A DNA stretch of 64,000 nt. Origin: Cobetia amphilecti (GTDB lineage: Bacteria; Pseudomonadota; Gammaproteobacteria; Pseudomonadales; Halomonadaceae). The DNA lies in the NCBI RefSeq assembly GCF_020217465.1, contig NZ_CP084115.1, forward strand, positions 2,294,001 through 2,358,000. Direction: 5' to 3'. Within the stretch, counting starts at the first letter, position 1. Every line of letters begins with the position of its first letter. Shown here one piece after another: positions 53,247-61,933 of the stretch. The notes under the pieces were generated by a model, which saw nothing but the letters and a program-made list of their open reading frames with translations, made no database searches and was not told the DNA's origin. Made by a program: the position numbers and the translations under genes.

Positions 53247-54653
53247 TCAGTCGGGCTGTCGGAATATCACGAACTCATGCTCACATTGCGGGCAATGCCC
53301 CGAGTAGACCGCCCCGGACTTGCTCAGGCGTACGCTGTGATGCTCGCAGGCCGGACAGCCCTGCTTGAGTGATGTGTTGGCGTTGCAGACCTGACATTTG
53401 ACGTAATAGCCGTAGGGGCCGTAACGCCCCAGCAGTGCATCTTTTTCCTGACATTTCTGGCACTGGACTCGGACTTCCTGTGGCGCTTGCGTGGCGGCGG
53501 AAGCATTCAAGCGTGCGGTAATTCTGTCGAGATGCTCGCTCAACTGTGGCGAGGCCAGACACGCTTCAGGCACTGGCGACCCGACAGGTGCCTCGGCTGG
53601 CGGCGCTGTTGTATCGGCTCTGGTTTCAGCTTTTGGCTTAGCGACGCTCTCGGCGCTTGCCTTCGCCTCATTGACTGCCGCGGCGGCGGGGATGGCAACT
53701 GCCACTGCACTCGAATCGCCTCCCTGCCTGGCCATGGCGCGCTGCTTCTTATTACAGCGCTCCTGGTCGTCAAGCTCATGACTGCCTGGCGCATTGTCGC
53801 CAATGCCATTGCCCCCATGAGCGCTGTAGCCCGCGCCGTTGTTACCGAGGTCTTTGTTGGCGAGGGCTTTGCTATCAGATTCGCGGATACAACCCTCATT
53901 GACCGCCCATCGACTCGCGGCACTGTCAGCGGCGTCTGGCGTCTTCGCTGCCGGCTGCGGGCGACGACTCACCTCGCGACGGACGGTCTCGACGGCATGC
54001 GCGCGACGCGAACGGGCGTCCTGCTTGAGCAGGAACTCGCTGACACGCTCAAGCTCATCCTTGGTGAATTCCGGACGCGTATCGAACAGCAAGGCACGCT
54101 TGACCATCGAACGCGCCCCGATCAGGCCACTGACCTGCTCGTGGAGAAACTCCGGCTTCACCACCTGAGCCGAGACCCCCTTGGCCATATCGTCACGGTG
54201 CACGATGGCATTGCTCGAGACGGCGCACAGCACTTTCCATTGTCGACCGGCAAAGCCGCCTTGCAGCCCCAGGGTCTTGTTCATCAAGTGAGTGCGATGC
54301 TCGATCAATAGGCGCTTGAGAATATCCTGCTGCAATTCCCCCTGACGCAGTGGTGACTTGAGCCCAGACCAATTGCCCCGATAGCTGCGCTGCCATTCAC
54401 CTGCCGCATTGACCCTGACTTCACCAGTGATGCTTTTCGACTCGATGATGATGAACCCGAAGGGATGCATGACCAGATGATCGATCTGGGCATTCTCCTC
54501 ACCATGTTTCAGTCGCAGATCATTGAAGATCACGACCTCGGGGTCGCCCCCGAAGGCACGCCGTAGATGGAAGGCCACATCCTCTTCCTGGCGGTGACCA
54601 TACCTGGCGCGCTCATCGTCGCCACTGTAGGCCTCTTTTTCCTTGGCTATCAT
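53247..54653 (-). CDS. NERD-domain protein with C-terminal zinc ribbons
   Basis: Soluble protein of 468 residues. The N-terminal NERD (nuclease-related) domain spans about 20-135 with the acidic/QIDHL/ESKS pattern of restriction-like nucleases: HGEENAQIDHLVMHPFG and IIIESKSITGEV. A low-complexity Ala/Glu/Asp/Gly linker (about 215-385) follows, then two Cys-rich modules, CQKCQEKDALLGRYGPYGYY (topoisomerase-type zinc ribbon) and CPACEHHSVRLSKSGAVYSG..CPQC. AGGGACGAGCAG precedes the ATG. NERD proteins are found in nuclease or defence contexts; here it stands alone between LysR and the MRJP-like gene. Function inferred only. Confidence 0.88.
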   Translation of the reverse strand: MIAKEKEAYSGDDERARYGHRQEEDVAFHLRRAFGGDPEVVIFNDLRLKHGEENAQIDHLVMHPFGFIIIESKSITGEVRVNAAGEWQRSYRGNWSGLKSPLRQGELQQDILKRLLIEHRTHLMNKTLGLQGGFAGRQWKVLCAVSSNAIVHRDDMAKGVSAQVVKPEFLHEQVSGLIGARSMVKRALLFDTRPEFTKDELERVSEFLLKQDARSRRAHAVETVRREVSRRPQPAAKTPDAADSAASRWAVNEGCIRESDSKALANKDLGNNGAGYSAHGGNGIGDNAPGSHELDDQERCNKKQRAMARQGGDSSAVAVAIPAAAAVNEAKASAESVAKPKAETRADTTAPPAEAPVGSPVPEACLASPQLSEHLDRITARLNASAATQAPQEVRVQCQKCQEKDALLGRYGPYGYYVKCQVCNANTSLKQGCPACEHHSVRLSKSGAVYSGHCPQCEHEFVIFRQPD

Positions 54654-54901
54654 CTGCTCGTCCCTGAAGCGCTGATTACATCCTTGTCAGCCCAATATAT
54701 CGCTATTGCCCGTAAAATACGCCATGCAACATGCGTCAATAAACAGTTTTCATCAAGAGATTATAAAGTTTATTTAAATCAGCCCGACTCCACTGCCATG
54801 CTTCAGGTGCGGGATAATCGTTAACACTCTGCGCCAGGACATATCCGCGCCACTTTACCCGCTGTTGTCAGGACAAGTCTGGGGCGCCAGACATCAGCCA
54901 C

Positions 54902-55792
54902 TCACAGCGTCAGGCGGGTGGCGAGAAACTCGACGAAGGCGCTGATGCGCGGCGACAGCGTACTGTTACGGTAATAGACCGCCTGGATCTGCTCGCGGGG
55001 ATTGGGACTCTGGATCTGGCCGGGCAACACTTCCACCAGAGCGCCGGTCTTGAGGTCATTGCCCAGCATGAAGCGCGAGATCAGCGCGATACCATGCCCC
55101 GCCAGGCACAGCTGACGCATGACTTCGCCACTGGTGGTCGGCAGATGGGGTGTCGTGTCGAAGCCCTGTGGAGCACCCTTGAGCGGCCAGCGATTGAGAC
55201 GACTGGGGGGCAGGAACCCCAGCAGCTGATGGGCCTGCAGCGCCGCGACACTGGACGGCACACCATGCTCGGCCAGATAGGCAGGGCTTGCGACCAGATG
55301 CAGCGTGGAGCGCCCCAGCACCTTGGCGTGCAGCGTGGAATCATCCAGCTCGCCGATGCGGATGGCCACATCGGTACGCTGTTCCAGCAGGTTGATGATG
55401 TCATCGGCCGCTGACAGCTCCAGCGCGATGCCGGGATAGCTGCGTGAGAACTCCGCGACCAGCGGCACCAGCTGATGCAGCACGAAGGGACTCGCGGCAT
55501 CGACGCGCAGCCGGCCACTGGGCTGATCGCGCTGCTGCAACAGAGCCTCTTCGGCACTGCCGAGCAGCAACAAGCCCTCGCGCACGCGTTCGACGAAGCC
55601 GCGACCCTCATCGGTCAGCGCCACGCTGCGTGTAGTGCGGTTCAGTAGCGGCGTTTCCAGCTCACCTTCCAGGCGCTGGATGGCCCGCGATACCTTGGCC
55701 ACCGGAATGTTCAACCGATTGGCGGCGGCGCTGAAGCCCCCGCTATCCACCACGGCCAGTAGCAACTCGAGGTCATCCGAACGGCTGCGCAT
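54902..55792 (-). CDS. LysR-family transcriptional regulator
   Basis: LysR regulator of 296 residues; HTH SRSDDLELLLAVVDSGGFSA and AAANRLNIPVAKVSRAIQRL at the N terminus, LTDEGRGFVERVREG, then a substrate-binding domain (from about 90) with GHGIALISRFM. CAAGGAGATCGCAGC precedes the ATG at 55792. DmlR/YafC type. Neighbours (NERD, TRIC) do not suggest a target. Confidence 0.9.
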   Translation of the reverse strand: MRSRSDDLELLLAVVDSGGFSAAANRLNIPVAKVSRAIQRLEGELETPLLNRTTRSVALTDEGRGFVERVREGLLLLGSAEEALLQQRDQPSGRLRVDAASPFVLHQLVPLVAEFSRSYPGIALELSAADDIINLLEQRTDVAIRIGELDDSTLHAKVLGRSTLHLVASPAYLAEHGVPSSVAALQAHQLLGFLPPSRLNRWPLKGAPQGFDTTPHLPTTSGEVMRQLCLAGHGIALISRFMLGNDLKTGALVEVLPGQIQSPNPREQIQAVYYRNSTLSPRISAFVEFLATRLTL

Positions 55793-55922
55793 GCTGCGAT
55801 CTCCTTGAAAGTGCAAGATGCATGGTCCCATGCATCTTTGCAGAAATCACAATAATCATCCGCATCATGATCGCTTCTGCAATATGGCTTGCCGATCAAA
55901 TCACACAGCAAAAGGATGTCGC

Positions 55923-56828
55923 CTAGAGCCCACCACGGCGACGCTCGCCAGGGCGCAGCATCCTGACCCTTGCCTTGGGGGTGCGCTGCGGCAATGACGG
56001 AGGCGCCGGCGGTGTCTCCAGCTGCCCCGAGGGCGAGACATCGCTGGCGCCGATCGAGCCGCCCAGCGTCGTCGCGAATTCCGAGCGCTGACGAGGCCTG
56101 CCATCTGGGGCGGCGTGCGCACCCTCGCGACTCTCCCCCTCCATGCCCGCTGCCCGCAACGGGGCCTGATCATGCCTCTGGCCACTGTCTTGCGAAGCCA
56201 GCGGGGGTGGCGGGATGATCACCCAGGCAAAGGTCGGCAAGGTCAGATGCCAATAGATCGCCGGCAGGCGAATCGCCAGTATCAGCAAGATGGCAGCTCC
56301 AGTGGCCCACGCCAGGCCAACACCCGCCTCGAGAAGCGCGATATAGAGAATGCCACCCGCCAGCGACGCCGAGGCGTAGATTTCCTGACGCAGCACCATC
56401 GGCACACGGCGCGCGAGCACATCACGGATCATGCCACCCGCCACGCCGCTCATGGTGCCCATCAAGACGGCCACGATGCCATCCACGCCCAGCATACGAG
56501 CCTTGTGCGCGCCCAACACCGTAAACAGCGCCAACCCGAAGGCATCGGTGACCGGCAGGAAAACCCGCGTCAGGCGATGGATATAATGAAAGCCGAGCGT
56601 CGCCACCATTACCGTCAACAGGATGACCCACAGATAGATCGGCTGCTCGACCCAGAACACCGGGCCGATTCCCAGCACGAGATCACGCAGCGTACCGCCG
56701 CCGATACCGGTCACGGCGCCCAGCACCAGCATGCCGATCGGGTCCATGCGTGAACGGCACGCCACGACGACACCGGTCAGGGCAAAGATCATCACACCGG
56801 CCAGGTCGAGCCAGGTTATCCAGTTCAT
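55923..56828 (-). CDS. TRIC-family cation channel (YadS-like)
   Basis: Inner-membrane protein of 301 residues with seven hydrophobic helices in two repeats; GxGGGTxRD signature in both, GIGGGTLRDLVLG and GVAGGMIRDVLA. Bacterial TRIC proteins form trimeric K+ channels. The C-terminal 85 residues are a polar, Pro/Arg-rich tail not seen in the compact family core. Start at the ATG 56828. Confidence 0.92.
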   Translation of the reverse strand: MNWITWLDLAGVMIFALTGVVVACRSRMDPIGMLVLGAVTGIGGGTLRDLVLGIGPVFWVEQPIYLWVILLTVMVATLGFHYIHRLTRVFLPVTDAFGLALFTVLGAHKARMLGVDGIVAVLMGTMSGVAGGMIRDVLARRVPMVLRQEIYASASLAGGILYIALLEAGVGLAWATGAAILLILAIRLPAIYWHLTLPTFAWVIIPPPPLASQDSGQRHDQAPLRAAGMEGESREGAHAAPDGRPRQRSEFATTLGGSIGASDVSPSGQLETPPAPPSLPQRTPKARVRMLRPGERRRGGL

Positions 56829-56931
56829 TCTCGTGAAGCCTCCTGCAGTGCGCTGGCGTGCGCATGAAACATTGGCGTATATGCTTGTCGCGAACCGTGA
56901 TGGCCTCTTCTGCCAAGTCGTCTGCTGCGAT

Positions 56932-56969
56932 GGCGCAGCGGCGCAGCGGCGCAGCGGCGCAGCGGCGCG
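56932..56969. repeat. 8-bp tandem repeat GGCGCAGC, about 4.7 units
   Basis: Four perfect copies of GGCGCAGC and a partial fifth, in the short region between the TRIC gene and the AraC-type gene, 104 nt upstream of the TRIC start. Confidence 0.95.
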
Positions 56970-57050
56970 ATCATACTCCCTTTTGCGGCTCTTTTTGTGC
57001 CCTCGACGTCATCCGTGCCGCTTTGAGGGAGCGGAGGATGATGACCCGCC

Positions 57051-58208
57051 TCAGGGCGTGGCCTGACCACGGCGCGCGGTCGCGCTGGGCGGCTCACCGA
57101 ATCGTTGGCGATAGGCACGCGAGAAGTGCGCCAGATGCGTGAACCCGACGCCGAGAGCCGCTTGGGAAACGCTGCGACTGCTGTCGGCCAATACGCACTG
57201 GGCATGATCCAGCCGCATGCCGAGATAGCGCTGCTTGGGCGTTTCCTCGAAGTGAGCCATGAACAGACGCGTCAGCTGGCGCTGGGATTGGCCGACCAGA
57301 CGACAGATGTCGGGGATCGTCAGCACCTGGGCAAGATTGGCCTCCATCACAGCCAGCGCCTTGACCACACTGCGTGGCAGCGAATCGTCTCGAGTGCTGA
57401 CAGCAGCAGGCGTGGCCAGATGCCCGCGCTGATGTACCAGTTGCCGCCCGACGGCGTCCGCCAGCGACGGCCCATACAGAAACTCGATCCACGCCAGCAT
57501 CATGTCGATACTGGCCGCGCCGCCAGACCCCGTCAGCCGCTCGCCCTGCCATTCATAGTCGGCCTGACTGATCTCGAGATGAGGAAATTCCTCGCGAAAG
57601 GCCGGCACGCTCTCCCAGTGCAGGGCGACCCGATGACCGGCGAGCACCCCGGCGCGCGCCAGAATGAAGGGGGCGGTATCCAACCCTCCCAACCAGGCGC
57701 CGTGGGCTGCCAGGTGCCGAATCACGCCACGCGCCTGGCTGCTGACGCTGACTTCCGGCCCGTAGGATGACACCACCATCAAGCGCGTCTGCGCCCCACT
57801 CTGGCCACCCGACTGCGTCTCATTGACCAGAGACGACAAGGCGCCATCGACGTCGATGCGCACGCCATTGCTGGCCACGACAGCCTCGCCATCACTGGAC
57901 AGCAGACGCCAGGCGAACAGCGGCCGTCCGAAGCGATTGGCGACCCGTAGCGGTTCCAGCAGGCAGAACAACGTCAACATCGAGAAGCGCGGCACCAACC
58001 AGACATTCAGCGTGTGCTCGGCGGCCCCCGGCGCCAGCAGTGGCGGTGAATCCGGGCGCGGATACGGCGCAGAGAGAGGCTCCGGCGCCGTCGCTAGAGG
58101 AAGCATACGGGATTGCGAGGGCCGTTCAGAGTGTTCAGACGGTTTTGACAATTCAGACCGTGCTGACAGTTCAGAGGATTCAACTGGTTCGGGTGGCGGT
58201 TCAGACAT
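57051..58208 (-). CDS. GlxA-family AraC-type regulator
   Basis: AraC-family regulator with a DJ-1/PfpI-like N-terminal domain, 385 residues. The first about 60 residues are Ser/Pro/Glu-rich with SE-repeats; then the class I amidotransferase-like domain (RVALHWESVPAFREEFPHLE) and a C-terminal double HTH (LTIPDICRLVGQSQRQLTRL, SQAALGVGFTHLAHFSRAYR). It resembles GbdR/CdhR-type regulators of betaine or carnitine metabolism; the effector is unknown. The start is uncertain: no ribosome site before 58208, and the next in-frame ATG is at 58106. Confidence 0.88.
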   Translation of the reverse strand: MSEPPPEPVESSELSARSELSKPSEHSERPSQSRMLPLATAPEPLSAPYPRPDSPPLLAPGAAEHTLNVWLVPRFSMLTLFCLLEPLRVANRFGRPLFAWRLLSSDGEAVVASNGVRIDVDGALSSLVNETQSGGQSGAQTRLMVVSSYGPEVSVSSQARGVIRHLAAHGAWLGGLDTAPFILARAGVLAGHRVALHWESVPAFREEFPHLEISQADYEWQGERLTGSGGAASIDMMLAWIEFLYGPSLADAVGRQLVHQRGHLATPAAVSTRDDSLPRSVVKALAVMEANLAQVLTIPDICRLVGQSQRQLTRLFMAHFEETPKQRYLGMRLDHAQCVLADSSRSVSQAALGVGFTHLAHFSRAYRQRFGEPPSATARRGQATP

Positions 58209-58312
58209 GTAGCAAATTTCATCAACTTGCGGCCATTTACCTCAACCTTACCCGTGTCAGGCACTTGAGGTAAGTGGCACGGGGTTGAAACCCGAGAACG
58301 GCCTAAGCGACG

Positions 58313-59539
58313 CTAGCCGGCGAAGGCTCGGCCCAGCGCTTGCGGATCCTGCTGAGCAAACAGCTCGCAGCGATCTCGTCCCGAGGCCTTGGCGCGATAA
58401 AGCGCCTCATCCGCCTGCTTGAGAATGGTCTCGAAGCTGCAACCCTGGCCGGTGCCTGCAGCAGAGACCCCGATACTGATGGTGACAATACCATGGCGTG
58501 AACTCCCCGCATGCGGTAGCGCCAGGTCGCGAACATGGCGAATGATCTCTTCTGCGCGCGCCAACGCCTGTTGTGGCGTACAGGATGGCAACAGCACCAC
58601 GAACTCTTCTCCCCCGAATCGCGCCACGATATCAACATCGGGGTGCACACTTTCGAAGATGGCCGTCGCGATACGCTTGAGGCACAGGTCCCCTTTCACG
58701 TGGCCGTAGTGGTCGTTGTAAGCCTTGAAATGGTCGACATCGATCATGGCCACGCCGTATTGAAGTCGACTGTCGACCTGCTTGCCGAGCAGCGGACTCA
58801 CGAGGCTGTCAAAGTGGCGTCGGTTATAGACTTCGGTCAAGGGGTCGATCGAGGCCAGGCGTCGAAACTCTTCATGCTTCTCGGTGAACTCCTCGACCCT
58901 GAGCTGCTCACGCAGCAGCAGGTAGGAAAGGCGCTCGGCCTTTTCGCTGCGCAGATTGGAGATGATCAAAAACAGCGTGATGGACAGAAACACCATCAAC
59001 GCCATGAAGCCCCCCGACTCATAAGGCGCGGGATGGGCATTGACCAGATACAGCATCACACCGAAATGGAAGGCCGAAGAGCACAGGGCATACCAGAAGC
59101 GCAGCTGAAACAGGACATTGCCCACCAGCACGATAAGGCCGAGTGCGAACAGGTCGAGGAAGGAATGGGGCGAGACTGACAACTGGACCAACAGGGCGGT
59201 GAAGATCATCGCGAAGCACACCAGCGCGGTCATCAACATCTCACGCAATACCGGCGAGACACCCCGCTTGAGCATATAGATACAGATCAGGGCGATGGGC
59301 GTCATGATACCGACGCGAATGACGATGGCCTCCAGCATGTGGTCTGGGCGAAAGCGCCTGTCATTGAGCAGAAACAGCACATAGATGCTGATCGCCACCG
59401 CGCCCATGCAGGCAAGCTTGTGACTGCGCGCGACATGGATATCGTGCTCGAAGCGCGCTTCTATCTCGGCTGGGAAATGCACTCCCAGACCGCCCTCACG
59501 CTGTATCTGTCTGTCCACCTGCACCATCAGATCATTCAT
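58313..59539 (-). CDS. Membrane diguanylate cyclase
   Basis: Diguanylate cyclase of 408 residues. Six to seven N-terminal hydrophobic helices (about 40-205) form an MHYT/7TM-like sensor-type membrane domain; a coiled-coil linker (about 205-230) leads to a GGDEF domain with the intact signature GGEEF (about 307-311, FGGEEFVVLLPS). The canonical RxxD inhibitory site five residues upstream is absent (HPDVDIV), so feedback inhibition is not expected. Start at ATG 59539. Confidence 0.92.
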   Translation of the reverse strand: MNDLMVQVDRQIQREGGLGVHFPAEIEARFEHDIHVARSHKLACMGAVAISIYVLFLLNDRRFRPDHMLEAIVIRVGIMTPIALICIYMLKRGVSPVLREMLMTALVCFAMIFTALLVQLSVSPHSFLDLFALGLIVLVGNVLFQLRFWYALCSSAFHFGVMLYLVNAHPAPYESGGFMALMVFLSITLFLIISNLRSEKAERLSYLLLREQLRVEEFTEKHEEFRRLASIDPLTEVYNRRHFDSLVSPLLGKQVDSRLQYGVAMIDVDHFKAYNDHYGHVKGDLCLKRIATAIFESVHPDVDIVARFGGEEFVVLLPSCTPQQALARAEEIIRHVRDLALPHAGSSRHGIVTISIGVSAAGTGQGCSFETILKQADEALYRAKASGRDRCELFAQQDPQALGRAFAG

Positions 59540-59701
59540 TCACGTCCCCTCCCTTGAGGACAGCCAATCAATAATCTCACTCTATACAAGGCGACACGGA
59601 TCAATAAGCGATCGGGTGCAAACGTGACAATCGTTAACAACCTTGTCAAACACTTGTCCAAATTTCAGACAACTGTTCTTGAGCCAAACGCTCGATTATC
59701 A

Positions 59702-59734
59702 GAGCGAAGTGATGCCCCCGACATCACTTCGCTC
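59702..59734 (-). terminator. Hairpin downstream of the symporter gene
   Basis: Perfect arms GAGCGAAGTGATG / CATCACTTCGCTC (13 bp), 7-nt loop; no T-run. About 20 nt beyond the stop of the symporter gene. Confidence 0.7.
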
Positions 59735-59754
59735 GCGATCTTCCCTGCGCAATC

Positions 59755-61254
59755 TCAGCGCTTGAAACTCCAGGGAGCGGCGATGCGGAAGAAGCGCAAC
59801 GTCACCGCCTCATCCACCGGCCGTGTCAGCAGCGACACCAGCACGAAGACCGGCAGATTGAGCATCAACCCCCAGAAACCGGCATGCAGGCCCAGCGGAT
59901 GCGGCCATACGACGGTAAACAGCACCGTGACCACGAAGCCGGCACTGATGCCGCTGATGACACCTGCCGCCGAGGCACGCGGCCAGAAGAACATGCCCAG
60001 AAATGCCGGCAAGACCTGAGAGGCAAAGCCCAGCCCGATCAAGAGGATCATCACCAGATTGCCCGGCTCCCAGATCGCAAGCGGCGCCACGATAAGGAAC
60101 ATCACCGGGAAGATCAGCCAGCGCGCCAGCTTGCCAGCGTGTTGGTCATCAAGCTTCAAACCCGGCTGCAGCACATCACGGCTCAGGCTCAGGGCCACCG
60201 AATGAATGAAGGGCTCGCTTGAGGACATCGAGGCCGCCAGCGTGCCCGCACCCAACAGGCCTACCAGCCAGACCGGCATGTTGGCCATCGCGTATTCGAG
60301 CACCACGGTGTCGGCGCGCTCGAGCTCCGGCAGGCTGTAGATACCGATGAAGCCGACCACCACCAGCGGCAGGATCACCACATAGTAGGTCGGCAGCCAG
60401 CTGGCACTGCGACGGATGGTGCCGGCGGAGGCGGCACTCATCCATTGGGTCCATACCGGCGGCATGAAGGACAGCATCGAGACGATGATCGAGGTAGTCC
60501 AGAAGCTGAAGCTCATGTCGCCGCCGGCGCCGGGCAGACGCAGATACTCCGGGTGACTGGCCTCAAGACGCGTGAACACGCCACTGAATCCCCATTCGCC
60601 GGTGGAGAGATAGGCCGCCCAGAGGCCGATCACCCAGGCAACGACCAGCATCAACACGCCCTGGAAGGCATTGGTGCGCCCGATGGCGCGCTGGCCGCTG
60701 ACGAACAGATAGACGGCGATCGCGCTGAGCACCAGCAACACGCCAGCCCAGAGCGGAATACGCCCGCCGCTCATCACCAGCAGGATGTAGGCTGAGCCTA
60801 TGGTCTGCAGGACCGCATAGGCGATGGAGGCAATCGACATCACCAGTGCCGACAGCGCGCCCAGCAGAGGGCTCTGATAGCGGTCCGCGATCGCGCTTGC
60901 CTGGGTGACATGCCCGAACTGCTCGCCGAACTTCCATACCTTGGGGCCGAAGTACCAGGCCACCAGCGCCAGATAGGCCAGATAGATGGCGACATAGAAT
61001 ACCGGCACGCCCTTGCTGTAGGCCCAGCCCGGCGCGCCCATGAAGGTATAGGCACTGACGCTGCCGGCGGCGATCAACAGATAGAGCGTCACGGGCCCCA
61101 TCGAGCGCCCGGCAACTCCCCACTGCTCCAGCGTGTCCATGCGCCGGCCGCCCCGCGCGCCGAGACCGATGGCCATGGCGAGAACGACATAGCCCAGGGT
61201 GACCAGCAAGGGCACGCTGTCATGCACGGACGAAAAGGCATGCGGATCGATCAC
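59755..61254 (-). CDS. Sodium:solute symporter (SSS family, PanF/MctP-like)
   Basis: Inner-membrane sodium-coupled symporter of 499 residues, about 13 TM helices. Signature segments: GWAYSKGVPVFYVAIYLAYL, a Ser/Thr-rich Na site region (GTLAASMSSSEPFIHSVALS) and FLGMFFWPRASAAG. The start is a GTG at 61254 (GGAGGCACCGC before it), overlapping the small upstream gene by 4 nt (GTGA). Members take up pantothenate, monocarboxylates or acetate; the small two-TM partner suggests the MctP/PanF group. Confidence 0.9.
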   Translation of the reverse strand: MIDPHAFSSVHDSVPLLVTLGYVVLAMAIGLGARGGRRMDTLEQWGVAGRSMGPVTLYLLIAAGSVSAYTFMGAPGWAYSKGVPVFYVAIYLAYLALVAWYFGPKVWKFGEQFGHVTQASAIADRYQSPLLGALSALVMSIASIAYAVLQTIGSAYILLVMSGGRIPLWAGVLLVLSAIAVYLFVSGQRAIGRTNAFQGVLMLVVAWVIGLWAAYLSTGEWGFSGVFTRLEASHPEYLRLPGAGGDMSFSFWTTSIIVSMLSFMPPVWTQWMSAASAGTIRRSASWLPTYYVVILPLVVVGFIGIYSLPELERADTVVLEYAMANMPVWLVGLLGAGTLAASMSSSEPFIHSVALSLSRDVLQPGLKLDDQHAGKLARWLIFPVMFLIVAPLAIWEPGNLVMILLIGLGFASQVLPAFLGMFFWPRASAAGVISGISAGFVVTVLFTVVWPHPLGLHAGFWGLMLNLPVFVLVSLLTRPVDEAVTLRFFRIAAPWSFKR

Positions 61255-61589
61255 GCGGTGCCTCCATCTCTTTCGCCAGCGGACGCTTTTGACAGCGGGT
61301 CTGCGCCGTGGCGACGGCGCAACAGGCAATTGCCCAGCAACATCGCGCCACTGCAGGCGAAGATGATCAGGTAACTCCAGATGATCAAGGACGGCATGCC
61401 CCACAACAGGGTCTGCTGGTTGATCCAGCCGATCACCGGCCAGATACCCATCACGACCAGCAGCAGGAAGATCACCAGCAGGCTCCAGCCCCGCCAGGTC
61501 GAGGGCACGACGAGGCGCGGCAAGGAACAGGGAGTCTCTACAGCCCGGGCATCAGGCTGAGAGGAAGACGGGGTGTCAGGCGCGGCCAA
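61251..61589 (-). CDS. Small two-helix membrane protein, symporter partner (DUF3311/DUF997-like)
   Basis: Protein of 112 residues with two TM helices (about 34-53 and 66-85) and a basic end. It starts at a TTG at 61589 (GGAGATCGTC). GMPSLIIWSYLIIFA is family-like. Such short proteins commonly precede sodium-solute symporters and are thought to help assembly. The exact DUF is uncertain. Translationally coupled to the symporter. Confidence 0.8.
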   Translation of the reverse strand: MAAPDTPSSSQPDARAVETPCSLPRLVVPSTWRGWSLLVIFLLLVVMGIWPVIGWINQQTLLWGMPSLIIWSYLIIFACSGAMLLGNCLLRRRHGADPLSKASAGERDGGTA

Positions 61590-61933
61590 GACGATCTCCG
61601 ATGTGAACAGGGAGTGAATGAAAATTCTCGGCGCGCAGTGTAGCCGCTGCGTCCTGCCCTGTGGAGTCACCCTGGTGAATCCCGCTGTTGAGTCGCCCAA
61701 TTGAGTCGCCCTGTTGAATCAGCCAGTGGCGCCACGTGATACGAGATCGCGATCGATATGGCCCCACAAGCTGACAGGGACAGGCGCTGCAAGGATGGGA
61801 GAAATGACGCCGTCATCGGGAATCTTTACGAAAAATGCAAAAGTATTTCATCATTTCGTGCGTTTATCACAAAGGTATCTCACGGCAGACTGCACAGCAT
61901 CCAAGACCCACCCATTGCTGATGGAGAACTGCC
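61590..61933. other. Divergent region between the small membrane protein gene and the MFS gene
   Basis: No gene. Contains a direct repeat TTGAGTCGCCC (about 61688 and 61702) followed by a TTGAATC variant; AT-rich patch at about 61815-61875, the likely promoter zone of the MFS gene. Confidence 0.55.

Noticed and set aside
58110-58200. Short TTCAGA-type repeats, CRISPR-like at first sight
   Set aside because: They encode the Ser-Glu-rich N-terminal arm of the AraC-type regulator; spacing is too short and irregular for a CRISPR array.
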